Source: Rhodobacteraceae bacterium Alg231-30 (GTDB lineage Bacteria > Pseudomonadota > Alphaproteobacteria > Rhodobacterales > Rhodobacteraceae). Taken from it: 64,000 bases of DNA. The notes beneath the pieces are model-generated. The model did not search any database, was not told the DNA's origin, and worked only from the letters and a program-made list of their open reading frames with translations. The stretch is taken from positions 124,084-188,083 of the forward strand of contig FREU01000005.1 in the NCBI GenBank assembly GCA_900143615.1, in the 5' to 3' direction. Each line of letters starts with the position of its first letter. Positions within the stretch are counted from its first letter, which is position 1. Below, one piece after another: positions 53,754 to 63,339 of the stretch. Position numbers and translations under genes: made by a program.

Positions 53754-55418
53754 TTAAACCTCGATTGTCTTGGGACGGCGGCGTTCAAACCACATCACGA
53801 TCAACAGGCGCGTCACAAAGATCGCAGTGAAGACCGATGTCGCGATACCGATCATAAGCGTCCAGGCAAAGCCCTGAACCGGACCGGATCCCACGACCAG
53901 CAAGATCACGGCGGTGATCATTGTGGTGATGTTGGCATCCAAAATGGCAGAGAGCGCTTTTTCATAGCCCAGCTCGATGGCACGGGCCGGTCCTTTGGCG
54001 GATTTCAATTCTTCGCGGATCCGTTCAAACACCAGCACGTTGGCGTCAACCGCCATACCGATGGTCAAAACGATCCCCGCAATACCGGGCAAGGTCAGTG
54101 TCGCCCCGATCATGGACAGCAGACCAAAGATCAGCCCCACATTGATGATCAGCGCGATGTTGGCAAAAATGCCAAACAGACCATAGCCCAATGTCATAAA
54201 GACCAGCACGCCAATGAAGGCCACGATACAGGCGATACGACCGGCGTCGATACTGTCTTGGCCCAACTCTGGCCCGATGGTGCGTTCTTCTAGGAACTCT
54301 AGTCCCGCAGGCAGAGCACCGGCGCGCAGCAGCACGGCGAGGTTGGTGGATTCTTCGACCGAGAACCGGCCGGTGATGATGCCCGAGCCACCAGAGATAT
54401 GGGCTTGGATCACCGGGGCCGACACCACTTCGCTATCGAGCACGATGGCAAAAGGTGAGCCGATGTTTTCAGCTGTGTAGTTGCCGAATTTCCGCGCGCC
54501 AGCAGGGTTAAAGCGGAACGAGACCGCAGGGCCGCCGTTCTGATCAAACGAAGGCTGTGCATCCACCAGCTCTTCGCCGGTGACTACAGGCGCACTTTCG
54601 ACAGTGTAGTAAACACCCTCGTCATCCAACGAGGGCAGGATTTCATTGCCCGCACCCGCTGGGGCGTCGGGGTCGGTGCCGCGTCCCACAACGGGATTGA
54701 ATGTCAGCTGTGCAGTTGTGCCGATGATGTCTTTCAGTTCCGCAGCCGAGCCAATGCCGGGCACTTGGATCAGGATCCGGTCGCTGCCCTGACGCTGAAT
54801 GGTGGGCTCACGTGTGCCCACTTCGTCGATCCGGCGGCGGATGATTTCCAGCGATTGCTGCACGGTGCGCTCGTCTGTGGCCGCCTTTTCAGCGGCTGAG
54901 AGCGTGACAACAACCGTGTCGTCGCCGGTGGTTGAAACCACAATATCCGAGGCCCCTGCTCCGGTCAGTGAGGTCACCGGACGCGACAAGCCGCGCACCA
55001 GAGTGGCCGCCTGTTGCAACCCTTCGGGCTGCGAGATCTTCACGTGCAATTCGTCAGGCGCACTCGGCTGCAGACGGATGGTGCCGATGGTGGCACGTTC
55101 ATCACGCAGAATGTCGCGCACTTCGGGCCACATGGCCTGCATGCGGCTTTCATAGACGTCCGACACCTGAACTTCGGCCAGCAAATGTGCCCCACCGCGC
55201 AGATCAAGGCCAAGGTTCACCAGCGAGGACGGCAAAAACGACGGCCACATGCCCGCCTGTTCCTCAAGTCCGTTGCCGGAATGGCCCAGTTCTAGCGCGG
55301 CCGCCGCGTCATTGCGCGCCTCGACCTTTTCATAAAACGCGTTGGGCATGGCCATCAGCAGGCCAAGCGCACAGGTCACCCAGATGAGCACCCGTTTCCA
55401 AAGGTCGATTTGCAGCAT
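53754..55418 (-). CDS. secD: Protein translocase subunit SecD
   Basis: Partner of SecF, 554 residues. The first helix is followed by the large periplasmic domain (LGLDLRGGAHLLAEV; RRRIDEVGTREPTIQRQGSDRILIQVPG) and five more helices with LPGIAGIVLTIGMAVDANVLVFERIREE. It lies 24 bases after yajC in the usual yajC-secD-secF order. Confidence 0.95.
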   Translation of the reverse strand: MLQIDLWKRVLIWVTCALGLLMAMPNAFYEKVEARNDAAAALELGHSGNGLEEQAGMWPSFLPSSLVNLGLDLRGGAHLLAEVQVSDVYESRMQAMWPEVRDILRDERATIGTIRLQPSAPDELHVKISQPEGLQQAATLVRGLSRPVTSLTGAGASDIVVSTTGDDTVVVTLSAAEKAATDERTVQQSLEIIRRRIDEVGTREPTIQRQGSDRILIQVPGIGSAAELKDIIGTTAQLTFNPVVGRGTDPDAPAGAGNEILPSLDDEGVYYTVESAPVVTGEELVDAQPSFDQNGGPAVSFRFNPAGARKFGNYTAENIGSPFAIVLDSEVVSAPVIQAHISGGSGIITGRFSVEESTNLAVLLRAGALPAGLEFLEERTIGPELGQDSIDAGRIACIVAFIGVLVFMTLGYGLFGIFANIALIINVGLIFGLLSMIGATLTLPGIAGIVLTIGMAVDANVLVFERIREELKSAKGPARAIELGYEKALSAILDANITTMITAVILLVVGSGPVQGFAWTLMIGIATSVFTAIFVTRLLIVMWFERRRPKTIEV

Positions 55419-55442
55419 GATTGCAGCCTTACTTGGGACAGA

Positions 55443-55727
55443 TTAGGAGTTTGCAGCGGGCTCGGTCTTGGACAGAACCTGAGCAATTGTCGATTTGACA
55501 ACGCGCACTTTCACGCCTTCGCCCAATTCAACTTCGATCTCGTTGTCTTCTTTGACTTTGACAACTTTGCCGATCAGACCACCTTGGGTCACAACCTGAT
55601 CACCGCGACGCAGCGCTTCGACCATCGCCTGATGTTCTTTGACTTTCTTCTGCTGTGGGCGGATCAGCAGGAAATACATGATCGCAAAGATCAGAATGAG
55701 CGGGAGAAACTGGCCAATGGCTTCCAT
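55443..55727 (-). CDS. yajC: Sec translocon accessory protein YajC
   Basis: A 94-residue membrane protein: one helix (LPLILIFAIMYFLLI) then the conserved RPQQKKVKEHQAMVEALRRGDQVVTQGGLIGKVVKV. First gene of yajC-secD-secF. The 258-base gap to the next gene (plus strand) holds the divergent promoters; I see no gene in it. Confidence 0.94.
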   Translation of the reverse strand: MEAIGQFLPLILIFAIMYFLLIRPQQKKVKEHQAMVEALRRGDQVVTQGGLIGKVVKVKEDNEIEVELGEGVKVRVVKSTIAQVLSKTEPAANS

Positions 55728-55985
55728 AGTGGTACGTCCTTCGTGTTGGCGGGGCGCGCCCGCGAATTTTGAGGGAACCTATGCGCTGACTTGCGGCTTT
55801 GCAAGCAGACCTATGCTGCAAACCGCCCAAGTTTGACGGCAATCGCGCAACCGCTGCGAATTCCGCAGGTCCAAAGCGCAAACACCGCCGCCCGACAGAG
55901 CCAAGTTGCGCCGTGGTTGGCTTGACGCAGCACCACCGCAATGCGAGGGTTTGCCGAATTTGACTAACCCAAAGATTGAGTCGGA

Positions 55986-57635
55986 ATGACGACAACGCTT
56001 CCTATTTCTCCACAGCTATTCTGGGGCACTTTCGCAATCGGAGGCTTTGCCCTGTTTTGTGCTTTGATCTTCATGGCTCTCCCAAAGCCTAGCGAGGAAC
56101 AGTCATCGCCAATGGAGCGTTTCATGGGCAGCCTTGGGCTTGAGCGCCTATCGCCAGGAGTGTTTCTGTTTCTTGCAACGCTCTGGTGCGGGCTGTTTGG
56201 CCTGCTGACCTTTGGCATATACGGTTTGATCTGGGATGTGCTCTGGCAAGTCTTACCAGACCGCGACAAGCCAAGCGACGTCTGGGATTGGCGGTTCCGG
56301 CTGGTGCAGTTGACCGCGCTCACGACGGTATTGGCTGGCGTCGTCGCTTTGCCGGTTACGTTGCAACGCTTAAAACTGTCCAACGAACAAACACAAACCG
56401 CCAAAGCGTCGCTGTTTAACGAGAAGATCACTGAAGCGGCCGCTGACCTGCATGCTCGACGGCAGTTCTCAAAGCCAAACGATAAGGAAAAATACGAAAC
56501 CATCTGGGAAGACGACGTGGTGCGGCGCAATGCGGCCATCGACAGGCTGGAAGGGCTTGTTAAAGAACAACCAACCGAGGCAGAGCGTGTCTGCCGACTG
56601 CTCTGTGTGTATGTGCGGGAGTTGTCTAAGGAAATAAAACCAGAAAACGCGCCGGAGACTGACGACCCCGCAGAACTGCACCGCTGGGCGCGAAATTTAA
56701 AAATCCCTCGTTCTGACATGGAAAACGCCGTTCAGGTTTTGGGACGTCTGGCAAAGATTGATGATGTGGATGCCTCAAAGTTCACCATCGACCTGCGCCA
56801 TGCCAATTTGCAAGCGATGTCTCTAGATGATGCAAACTTTGAAAAAGCGCTTCTATCCGGCGCGGATTTACAGGGGGCAAACCTCAAAGGCGCGGATTTA
56901 CAGGGGGCAGACCTCAGGGGCGCGGATTTACAGGGGGCAAACCTCATAGGCGCGGATTTACAGGGGGCAGACCTCGAGGACGCGAAGCTGCAGGGGGCAG
57001 ACCTCAAGGGCGCGGATTTACAGGGGGCAGACCTCGAGGACGCGAAGCTGCAGGGGGCAGACCTCAAGGGCGCGGATGTACAGGGGGTAGACCTCAGGGG
57101 CGCGGATTTACAGGGGGCAAACCTCGTAGGCGCGGATTTACAGGGGGTAGACCTCGAGGACGCGAAGCTGCAGGGGGCAAACCTCTGGGACGCGAAGCTG
57201 AAGGGGGCAAACCTCGTGGACGCGGATTTACAGGGTGCAGACCTCAGGGGCGCGGATTTACAGGGGGCAGACCTCATAGGCGCGGATTTACAGGGGGCAG
57301 ACCTCTTGTACGCGGAGTTGAAGAGGGCAGACCTCGAGGACGCGAAGCTGCAGGGAGCAAACCTCATGCACGCGAAGTTTGACGACGCCACAGACCTGAC
57401 CGAAGCCTTGTTCACCGCAGCTTCGGTCAGGGTTGTGGATTTTACCAATGTACCACAAATCCTTGCGCATCTTGACCAGTTGTTTGGCAATGAAACCACC
57501 AAATTGCCGGAAGGCACCGCCTATCCCGCGCATTGGTATCAAAAAGACGAGGCGCTTGGCGATTATGACACCCAATGGCGCGCTTTTGCGGCTACAAAGG
57601 GTGTTGAAATACCGGAAGATGTGACCCCCTTCTAA
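55986..57635 (+). CDS. Membrane-anchored pentapeptide-repeat protein
   Basis: A 549-residue protein. Two hydrophobic helices (about 11-33 and 57-82) and a third near 110-125 lie in the N-terminal part, followed by a charged cytoplasmic stretch. Pentapeptide repeats A(D/N)LXX begin near 260 and are very regular at 292-461 (GADLQGADLR type, period 10), forming a right-handed beta helix. A non-repeat end (PAHWYQKDEALGDYDTQWRAFAATKG) follows. The function is unknown; some pentapeptide proteins mimic DNA, but a membrane anchor argues for a scaffold. Confidence 0.82.
   Translation: MTTTLPISPQLFWGTFAIGGFALFCALIFMALPKPSEEQSSPMERFMGSLGLERLSPGVFLFLATLWCGLFGLLTFGIYGLIWDVLWQVLPDRDKPSDVWDWRFRLVQLTALTTVLAGVVALPVTLQRLKLSNEQTQTAKASLFNEKITEAAADLHARRQFSKPNDKEKYETIWEDDVVRRNAAIDRLEGLVKEQPTEAERVCRLLCVYVRELSKEIKPENAPETDDPAELHRWARNLKIPRSDMENAVQVLGRLAKIDDVDASKFTIDLRHANLQAMSLDDANFEKALLSGADLQGANLKGADLQGADLRGADLQGANLIGADLQGADLEDAKLQGADLKGADLQGADLEDAKLQGADLKGADVQGVDLRGADLQGANLVGADLQGVDLEDAKLQGANLWDAKLKGANLVDADLQGADLRGADLQGADLIGADLQGADLLYAELKRADLEDAKLQGANLMHAKFDDATDLTEALFTAASVRVVDFTNVPQILAHLDQLFGNETTKLPEGTAYPAHWYQKDEALGDYDTQWRAFAATKGVEIPEDVTPF
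56859..57368 (+). repeat. 17 tandem 30-bp units inside the pentapeptide gene
   Basis: Seventeen in-frame 30-base units, each coding ten residues, follow the pattern GGCGCGGATTTACAGGGGGC plus A(A/G)ACCTC and a variable codon pair. Many neighbours differ at one to three bases, and a 60-base double unit ending in the GAGGACGCGAAGCTG variant occurs twice in succession. This is DNA-level expansion, not only protein similarity. Confidence 0.9.
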
Positions 57636-57711
57636 CGTCCCCTTCCCCTTTCCCCTGACATCCGGCATATGGTGCCATTAGTGAATCACAACGCCATAAA
57701 GGACCAAACCG

Positions 57712-59004
57712 ATGCATGACATTAAAGCGATCCGCGAAAACCCGACCGCTTTTGACGCCGCCCTTGCCCGCCGAGGCGATGCTGCGCTGTCATCATCCCT
57801 GTTGGCCCTTGATGAAGAGCGTCGCGCCAAAATCGCCGCCGCCGAAACAGCCCAAGCCGATCAGAAACGCGCCGCCAAAGAGGTGGGCGCGGCCAAAGCC
57901 AAGGGTGACGAGGCCGAGTTTGAACGGCTGCGTACCCTAGTAGGCGAGAAAAAGGCCGAAGTGGCGGCGATGCAGACCGAGGCCAAAGAGATTGACGCCA
58001 AGCTGACAGATGCCCTATCGCGCATTGCCAACCTGCCTGCGGACGATGTGCCGATGGGGGCGGATGAAGACGACAACGTCGAAGTGTCCCGCCACGGCAC
58101 GCCGCGCGATTTGGACTTTGCGCCCAAAGAGCACTTTGAGATCAAAGGCGTGGCGGCGGCGATGGATTTTGGCACGGCTGCCAAGACATCTGGCGCACGC
58201 TTTGTGATGCTGAAGGGCGCTGTGGCGCGTATTCATCGCGCGCTTGCGCAATTCATGCTGGACACGCATGTGGATGAGAACGGTCTGACCGAGATCAACA
58301 CGCCGGTTCTGGTGCTGGACGAGGCGATGTATGGCACTGATAAGCTGCCCAAGTTTGCCGAGGACAGCTATCAGACCACCAATGGCTGGTGGCTGATTTC
58401 CACATCTGAAATTCCGCTGACCTATTCGGTGGCAAATGACACGCTGGAGCAAGCCGCACTGCCCATTCGCATGACCGCGCATTCGCTGTGCTTCCGCTCT
58501 GAGGCAGGCAGCGCGGGCCGTGATACATCGGGCATGCTGCGTCAGCACCAGTTTGAAAAAGTCGAGATGGTGTCGATCACGCACCCAAGCGAAAGTGACG
58601 CCGAGCAAAAGCGCATGCTGCGTTGTGCCGAGGATATTCTGGAACGTCTGGATGTGCCCTATCGCACCGTGGTTCTGTGTACCGGCGACATGGGCTTTGG
58701 CGCGCGCCGCACCTTTGACATCGAAGCATGGTTGCCCGGTCAGGATACCTATCGCGAGATCAGCTCGGTTTCCACAACCGGTGATTTTCAGGCACGTCGC
58801 ATGAATGCACGCTTTAAGCCTGCCGAGGGTGGCCGCCCCGAGTTTGTGCATACGCTCAACGGGTCGGGTCTGGCTGTGGGGCGTTGTCTGATTGCGGTGC
58901 TGGAAAACGGCCAGCAGGCGGATGGCTCTGTGCAGCTGCCTGCCGCCCTCGCCCCATATCTGGGTGGCAAGACTTTGCTGAGTGCGGACGGAAAACTGGT
59001 CTAA
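57712..59004 (+). CDS. serS: Seryl-tRNA synthetase
   Basis: Charges tRNA-Ser. The 430 residues have the N-terminal long coiled-coil arm (about 25-100) and the class II core: motif 2 [25 protein letters not shown] (in parts) and motif 3 [17 protein letters not shown] ribosome site AAAGGA precedes ATG 57712. It stands alone and has a terminator. Confidence 0.95.
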   Translation: MHDIKAIRENPTAFDAALARRGDAALSSSLLALDEERRAKIAAAETAQADQKRAAKEVGAAKAKGDEAEFERLRTLVGEKKAEVAAMQTEAKEIDAKLTDALSRIANLPADDVPMGADEDDNVEVSRHGTPRDLDFAPKEHFEIKGVAAAMDFGTAAKTSGARFVMLKGAVARIHRALAQFMLDTHVDENGLTEINTPVLVLDEAMYGTDKLPKFAEDSYQTTNGWWLISTSEIPLTYSVANDTLEQAALPIRMTAHSLCFRSEAGSAGRDTSGMLRQHQFEKVEMVSITHPSESDAEQKRMLRCAEDILERLDVPYRTVVLCTGDMGFGARRTFDIEAWLPGQDTYREISSVSTTGDFQARRMNARFKPAEGGRPEFVHTLNGSGLAVGRCLIAVLENGQQADGSVQLPAALAPYLGGKTLLSADGKLV

Positions 59005-59022
59005 AACACCAAAAATTTTGCC

Positions 59023-59057
59023 AAAGGCGTCTGCACTTTCTGTGTAGGCGCCTTTTT
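59023..59057 (+). terminator. Rho-independent terminator after serS
   Basis: AAAGGCG pairs with CGCCTTT across a 19-base loop, ending in five T. Confidence 0.7.
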
Positions 59058-59164
59058 GGTTTTGGCCCCTTGGAAACCCGCGCCGATGGCTTAAGTCGCG
59101 CCGGTGGTTACGCGTGTTGCGCCGCAACAGGCTTGAGACCGAGTGCGTTATTTTGGGGGATAGG

Positions 59165-60403
59165 ATGTCACAGACATCTTCTTCGCGAGGCCCGTCCGCC
59201 GCTCAGTGGCTGATGGTTCTGGGGCTTGTGTATATGCTGCTGGTCGGCGTGGGCGTGATTGGCGAAGGGTTCAAGATCCTCTCCGGTGGCTCGGACGGTG
59301 CGGCGCAAATCTTTGCCTTTGCCGAAAATCCCCTTATCGGCGTGATCCTGGGCGTGCTGGCCACGGCTTTGGTGCAAAGTTCCTCGACCGTTACTTCGGT
59401 GATTGTCGGGCTTGTGGCTGGTGGCGTGCCGCTGACCGTTGCCATTCCGATGATTATGGGCGCCAATATGGGCACCACCATCACCAACACCATTGTCAGC
59501 CTTGGCTCGATCCGCTGCGGCAAATCGTTCAACCGCGCGTTTCAGGCTGCGACGGTGCATGACTTCTTCAATCTGTTCTGCATCCTGATTTTCCTGCCGC
59601 TGGAATTGATGTTCAAACCCCTGCAAACCATGAGCGCCTGGTTGACCGATTTTTTCCTCGGCGGGGGCGAGCTGTCGATTGGGGATTTGAATATCATTGG
59701 TGCAGCCACAAAACCCGCCTCAAATCTGGTTGTCGACGTGGTGGGCATGGTCCCGGGCAGCTTGGGAGCGACGCTGATTATTGTGGCCGGAATTGCCATG
59801 GTTATCTGTTCCGTGATGTATCTGGGGAAAGTGCTGGCAAGCGTGATGCGTGGAGCCGCCAAAAATGTGCTGGACACAGCTGTCGGGCGCGGCCCGATTG
59901 CTGGCGTTGCCTCTGGTGCGGCGGTGACGGTCATGGTGCAATCGTCCTCAACCACCACAAGCCTTGTCGTACCACTGGCTGGTGCGGGCATTCTGACCAC
60001 TCGACAAGTGTTCCCCTTTACGATGGGGGCCAATATCGGCACCACTATCACTGCACTTATGGCCGCCACCGCCATCACCGGCGAGTTTGAGGCCGCCGCC
60101 CTGCAAGTGGCCTTGGTGCATCTGCTCTACAATGTTCTGGGTGTCTTAGTGTTTCTCATCGTGCCTGTGGTGCGCGACATGCCTGTGCGTGCGGCGGAAT
60201 GGTTGGGCGCGCGTACCGAACAAAGTCGCGGCTGGGCGTTTGGCTATATCTTTGGGCTGTTTTTTGCGGTGCCGGGATTGGTTTTTCTGGCGCAAGACAG
60301 CCGCGCAGAGGAACAAAATCCCATCACAGAAGCAATTGTCGCAACCGAAGCGCCGGACGTGCTTGAACAGAGCGCACTTGAGGAAAGCTTGCTGACCAAA
60401 TGA
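59165..60403 (+). CDS. Na+/phosphate cotransporter family protein (NptA/YjbB-like)
   Basis: A membrane protein of 412 residues from ATG 59165 (MSQTSSSRGPSAAQWL), with GGGGGATAGG before it. The two inverted halves each carry the Na/Pi signature QSSST (ALVQSSSTVTS, VMVQSSSTTTS) and the paired GANMGTTITNT and GANIGTTITAL. It probably exports or imports phosphate with sodium. It lacks the C-terminal PhoU-like domain of some homologues. Confidence 0.88.
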   Translation: MSQTSSSRGPSAAQWLMVLGLVYMLLVGVGVIGEGFKILSGGSDGAAQIFAFAENPLIGVILGVLATALVQSSSTVTSVIVGLVAGGVPLTVAIPMIMGANMGTTITNTIVSLGSIRCGKSFNRAFQAATVHDFFNLFCILIFLPLELMFKPLQTMSAWLTDFFLGGGELSIGDLNIIGAATKPASNLVVDVVGMVPGSLGATLIIVAGIAMVICSVMYLGKVLASVMRGAAKNVLDTAVGRGPIAGVASGAAVTVMVQSSSTTTSLVVPLAGAGILTTRQVFPFTMGANIGTTITALMAATAITGEFEAAALQVALVHLLYNVLGVLVFLIVPVVRDMPVRAAEWLGARTEQSRGWAFGYIFGLFFAVPGLVFLAQDSRAEEQNPITEAIVATEAPDVLEQSALEESLLTK

Positions 60404-60452
60404 CCACTGACCCACAAAGGCTCGCGACACCCGCCGCTGCCAAGATCACCCC

Positions 60453-61262
60453 CTAAAGGGGTTCAACGGCGCGCTGATAGAGATGCCAAGTGGTGTGGCC
60501 GAGGATCGGCAGGGTAAAGATCAGCCCCAGAAAAGCTGGTATCAGCGACAAAACCATAGTGAGCGATATAATCGCCGCCCATGTGAGCATGACCATTGGG
60601 TTTTGCACCACCACCTGCACAGAGGTGATCATGGCCGTGACAAAATTGGTGTCGCGATCCATCAACAAAGGCATGGCAACAACGGTCAATGAGAAGAGCA
60701 CCGCACAGAGAAATGCGCCCACACCTGTGCCTATCGCCAGAAACGTCCAGCCCTGCGGTGTCGTGAAAACGATATCCAAAAACCCGTCAAAATCCGAAAA
60801 AGGAACGTTCTGCAGGGTGATCGCCAGCCAGAGCCGCACTTGATACATCCACACCCAGAACACAAACAGGGTGACAAAGGCCATCCAGCCCATTTCGCGT
60901 TTGCGTTGATGGGCCATGACGGTGAAGATGTCTGACCAGCCGAAATTTTCGCCCTTTTGACGGCGGCGCGACATTTCATACAGCCCCGCAGCGGCAAATG
61001 GCGCCACCAGAGGAAAGCCAACAATGGCCGGAATAATCATCCAAATTTTGCCGAGCCAGACCAATCCCCAAACCAACAGAATGCCAAAAACCGCATAGAC
61101 CAGACCAAAAAAGCCGCTCATCACGGGGTGCGCCAGAAAATCGGCTAATCCGGCTTTGAGAGAGGCTGTGATATCCTCAGCAGTAATCTGATTGATCACC
61201 GGCATATCGTGTTGCGGCGCTTGATTGTTGGGCGGCGGCGACTCTGCGGCTTTGGATGTCAT
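60453..61262 (-). CDS. DUF2189 membrane protein
   Basis: A 269-residue integral membrane protein with about six helices. From ATG 61262 (MTSKAAESPPPNNQ); the longer frame from 61367 adds 35 residues without hydrophobic character. Family marks are ITAEDITASLKAGLADFLAHP, FPLVAPFAAAGLYEMSRRRQKGE and LPILGHTTWHLYQRAV at the end. Function unknown. It converges on the Na/Pi gene. Confidence 0.85.
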   Translation of the reverse strand: MTSKAAESPPPNNQAPQHDMPVINQITAEDITASLKAGLADFLAHPVMSGFFGLVYAVFGILLVWGLVWLGKIWMIIPAIVGFPLVAPFAAAGLYEMSRRRQKGENFGWSDIFTVMAHQRKREMGWMAFVTLFVFWVWMYQVRLWLAITLQNVPFSDFDGFLDIVFTTPQGWTFLAIGTGVGAFLCAVLFSLTVVAMPLLMDRDTNFVTAMITSVQVVVQNPMVMLTWAAIISLTMVLSLIPAFLGLIFTLPILGHTTWHLYQRAVEPL

Positions 61263-61413
61263 GACGGCTCCTCTCCACACATGGTGTTGCGCCGGGGCGT
61301 TTTTCACGCACCCGACGGAATAAATGCCGCGCCTCCTGCGCCCGGTAGTTTGCATGGGGTGGGACAACAGGGCAAGCCCTTAGGCTAAACCCCCCTTCAC
61401 CGCATCAAACCAC

Positions 61414-61950
61414 TCAGAAACTCGCCATACACTCTCGTGCTCTCTCAATCGCGTTTCTAGGTGTTTTGAGCTTGATCGTGACCGAGTGAGGCGCGCCCTG
61501 ATAGGCCACGAATTCGCGGGCTTCCTCGAGATCTCTTACAAATTGCGGATTGTCAAAAACGATATAGCCGCCCTTTAGGCCGCCCGACAACTCGTGCGAC
61601 ACAGTGGTCGAATTGCCAACATACAGATTGTTGTTCAAGGCGATGGCGATCTCATGTTCGCCTTCAGGTGGCTCAAATCCCTTTACGAACGCCCCAAGAT
61701 AAGCGGCGTCTTGAAACACGGTCAAACCGGCCTGAACAACGCTGTTCTCGCTGCGCCATTCGATAAAGCAGGATCGGCGCGAGTTGTTCTTGAAGACTGT
61801 CCAGTATTTGGAGCTCAAGAAGGTTTCGACATTGTCGCCTTTGGTTGGCAGGACGTTTTCGTCGGCGGCATACACTGCCGAAGCGGCGATCATCAGGGCC
61901 GCAGCGGTCCCGCTGGATAAGAGAGATTGAACGGCTTTCAGCTTATTCAT
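61414..61950 (-). CDS. Secreted protein of unknown function
   Basis: A 178-residue exported protein with a signal peptide (MIAASAVYA cleavage near residue 29). The mature part begins ADENVLPTKGDNVETFLSSKYWTVFKNN. Two cysteines, in SCFIEWRSENS and at the end (RECMASF), could form a disulfide, as in the invasion-associated locus B family, to which the W-V-F-x-N...C pattern has a slight likeness. I do not assign a family. Confidence 0.65.
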   Translation of the reverse strand: MNKLKAVQSLLSSGTAAALMIAASAVYAADENVLPTKGDNVETFLSSKYWTVFKNNSRRSCFIEWRSENSVVQAGLTVFQDAAYLGAFVKGFEPPEGEHEIAIALNNNLYVGNSTTVSHELSGGLKGGYIVFDNPQFVRDLEEAREFVAYQGAPHSVTIKLKTPRNAIERARECMASF

Positions 61951-62345
61951 TAGGGGTTATTTCCTCCATTGATGGGTATCGGGCCGGTTTCTTTTCGGCC
62001 TCAGTTTTGCGACTTGTCCTTAACGCTAAGGGATGCGCCCCGTTCAGTCTATGACCCAGACCGAAATGATGTCGGGCGCAGGCATGTTATGTGGTGCAAA
62101 AATCAGTGCGAGGCGCAACGAATGGCGGCTATGCGCAGGTAGTGAGCTTTGCAAAGTGCCTCGGCCAATCCGCATCAGAAGCAAGTTTACCACCGCCTCT
62201 GCAATGCTGTCTGCTACAGATCCCGATATGGGATGAGATGTTGGGTTTGGCGCTCAAAGGAGTTGGCCATAGATCATTGATAAAAACCCTAATCGGCTGC
62301 GTGTGGCGGAAAACTCAGCGGCTCGGCTGCCCATTTAGCCGGTCA
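61951..62345. other. Gene-free region, nothing recognised
   Basis: 395 bases between two minus-strand genes. Short plus-strand open frames (62033-62381) lack family character. No RNA or repeat seen. Confidence 0.5.
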
Positions 62346-63080
62346 CTAAAATGCGATCTTGGCGCCAATAATCGGACCTGAGAATGACAAGTCAGAAAGC
62401 ACGTCGGACGAGTTTCCAAGTTCCCATGCCATGTGGCGGTATCCAATGCTGAGGTCCCAGTTGTTTATGCGGTACTCGATTGAAGCCCCAACTTGCCAAG
62501 TCAAATCGCTGCCACCGGCGCCAACATCGGCGATGTAGGAAAGCGCCCATTTTTCGGAAAACCGTTGAGACCCGCGCAGTCCAATCACTGCATCCACATT
62601 GGATATTTTTCCCGAAATTCTCTGAGAACCACCACCAACTGATATGTTCGCAACGGTGTCCATACCGAGATACCGAAACCCGCCATAGACGACCAATTGG
62701 CTGTCGCGGTGATCATGCAGGTCATACCCTGCAGACCCTGTGAAGACAAAACCTGTCACATTTGCGTCGGCGACTGCCGGAATGCCTGGCCCTACGGCTG
62801 CATTTTGTCCGGTTTCAAGGTCAAGATATTGGAAGTCGCCGAAATAAGAAAACGGCCCCTTGTTTGCCTCCAACGCTCCCATGATACCAAATTCCAAGTT
62901 GTCCAAGACATCGGAAAAGCTCAATTCGACGTTCTCGCCGCTCGATGTCGTCCCCCCGAGAGCAGGCCCCCAAAGATAGACAAAAGCCCGATAGTCCCAT
63001 TCACCTAATTCATCCGCACAAATCGGTGTTGCAGATACCATCAGGGCGACGGCAACGCTGATCGTTGAATTCTTACTCAT
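62346..63080 (-). CDS. Outer-membrane beta-barrel protein
   Basis: A 244-residue exported protein: signal peptide (ALMVSATPICA), then alternating strands (YRAFVYLWGPALGG, FSYFGDFQYLDLETG, LVVYGGFRYLGMDTV, IEYRINNWDLSIGYRHMAW) ending in the terminal Phe of outer-membrane barrels (GPIIGAKIAF). The family is not assigned; it resembles small porin-like proteins of unknown substrate. Confidence 0.72.
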   Translation of the reverse strand: MSKNSTISVAVALMVSATPICADELGEWDYRAFVYLWGPALGGTTSSGENVELSFSDVLDNLEFGIMGALEANKGPFSYFGDFQYLDLETGQNAAVGPGIPAVADANVTGFVFTGSAGYDLHDHRDSQLVVYGGFRYLGMDTVANISVGGGSQRISGKISNVDAVIGLRGSQRFSEKWALSYIADVGAGGSDLTWQVGASIEYRINNWDLSIGYRHMAWELGNSSDVLSDLSFSGPIIGAKIAF

Positions 63081-63296
63081 TTTTCACCTCGGTATTGGCT
63101 TCTCACAGCGCATTTGTTTTGCAAGTGGGGAATGTTTTTTGGCTGGCGGTTCAAAACGAGCTGTTGAGCAGAGCTTTACGGCCAACAAGTTCGGCATCCG
63201 CGACCTTTGCCTTTGGTTGCTGTTTTTCCCCGTCGCCTACGGCAGACACGATCCGTGTTCACCGTAGGCCCGACTTTGGGCTACTCCCGCCAATGC

Positions 63297-63327
63297 GGCG
63301 TGCTCTGGTCCAAGCCCCGAGCACGCC
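63297..63327. repeat. Hairpin after the sulfatase gene
   Basis: Perfect 9-base arms GGCGTGCTC / GAGCACGCC with a 13-base loop, 13 bases past the sulfatase stop. No T run follows on the minus strand, so it may protect the mRNA end and not terminate. Confidence 0.5.
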
Positions 63328-63339
63328 TGCCGGATGTTG

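Noticed and set aside
56859..57368. CRISPR-like regular repeats
   Set aside because: The 30-bp repeats are contiguous, in frame and code the A(D/N)LXX pattern; there are no spacers.
56732..57517. Long minus-strand ORF of 261 codons across the repeats
   Set aside because: It is the mirror of the 30-bp repeat; the in-frame plus-strand gene has the family pattern, flanks and start.
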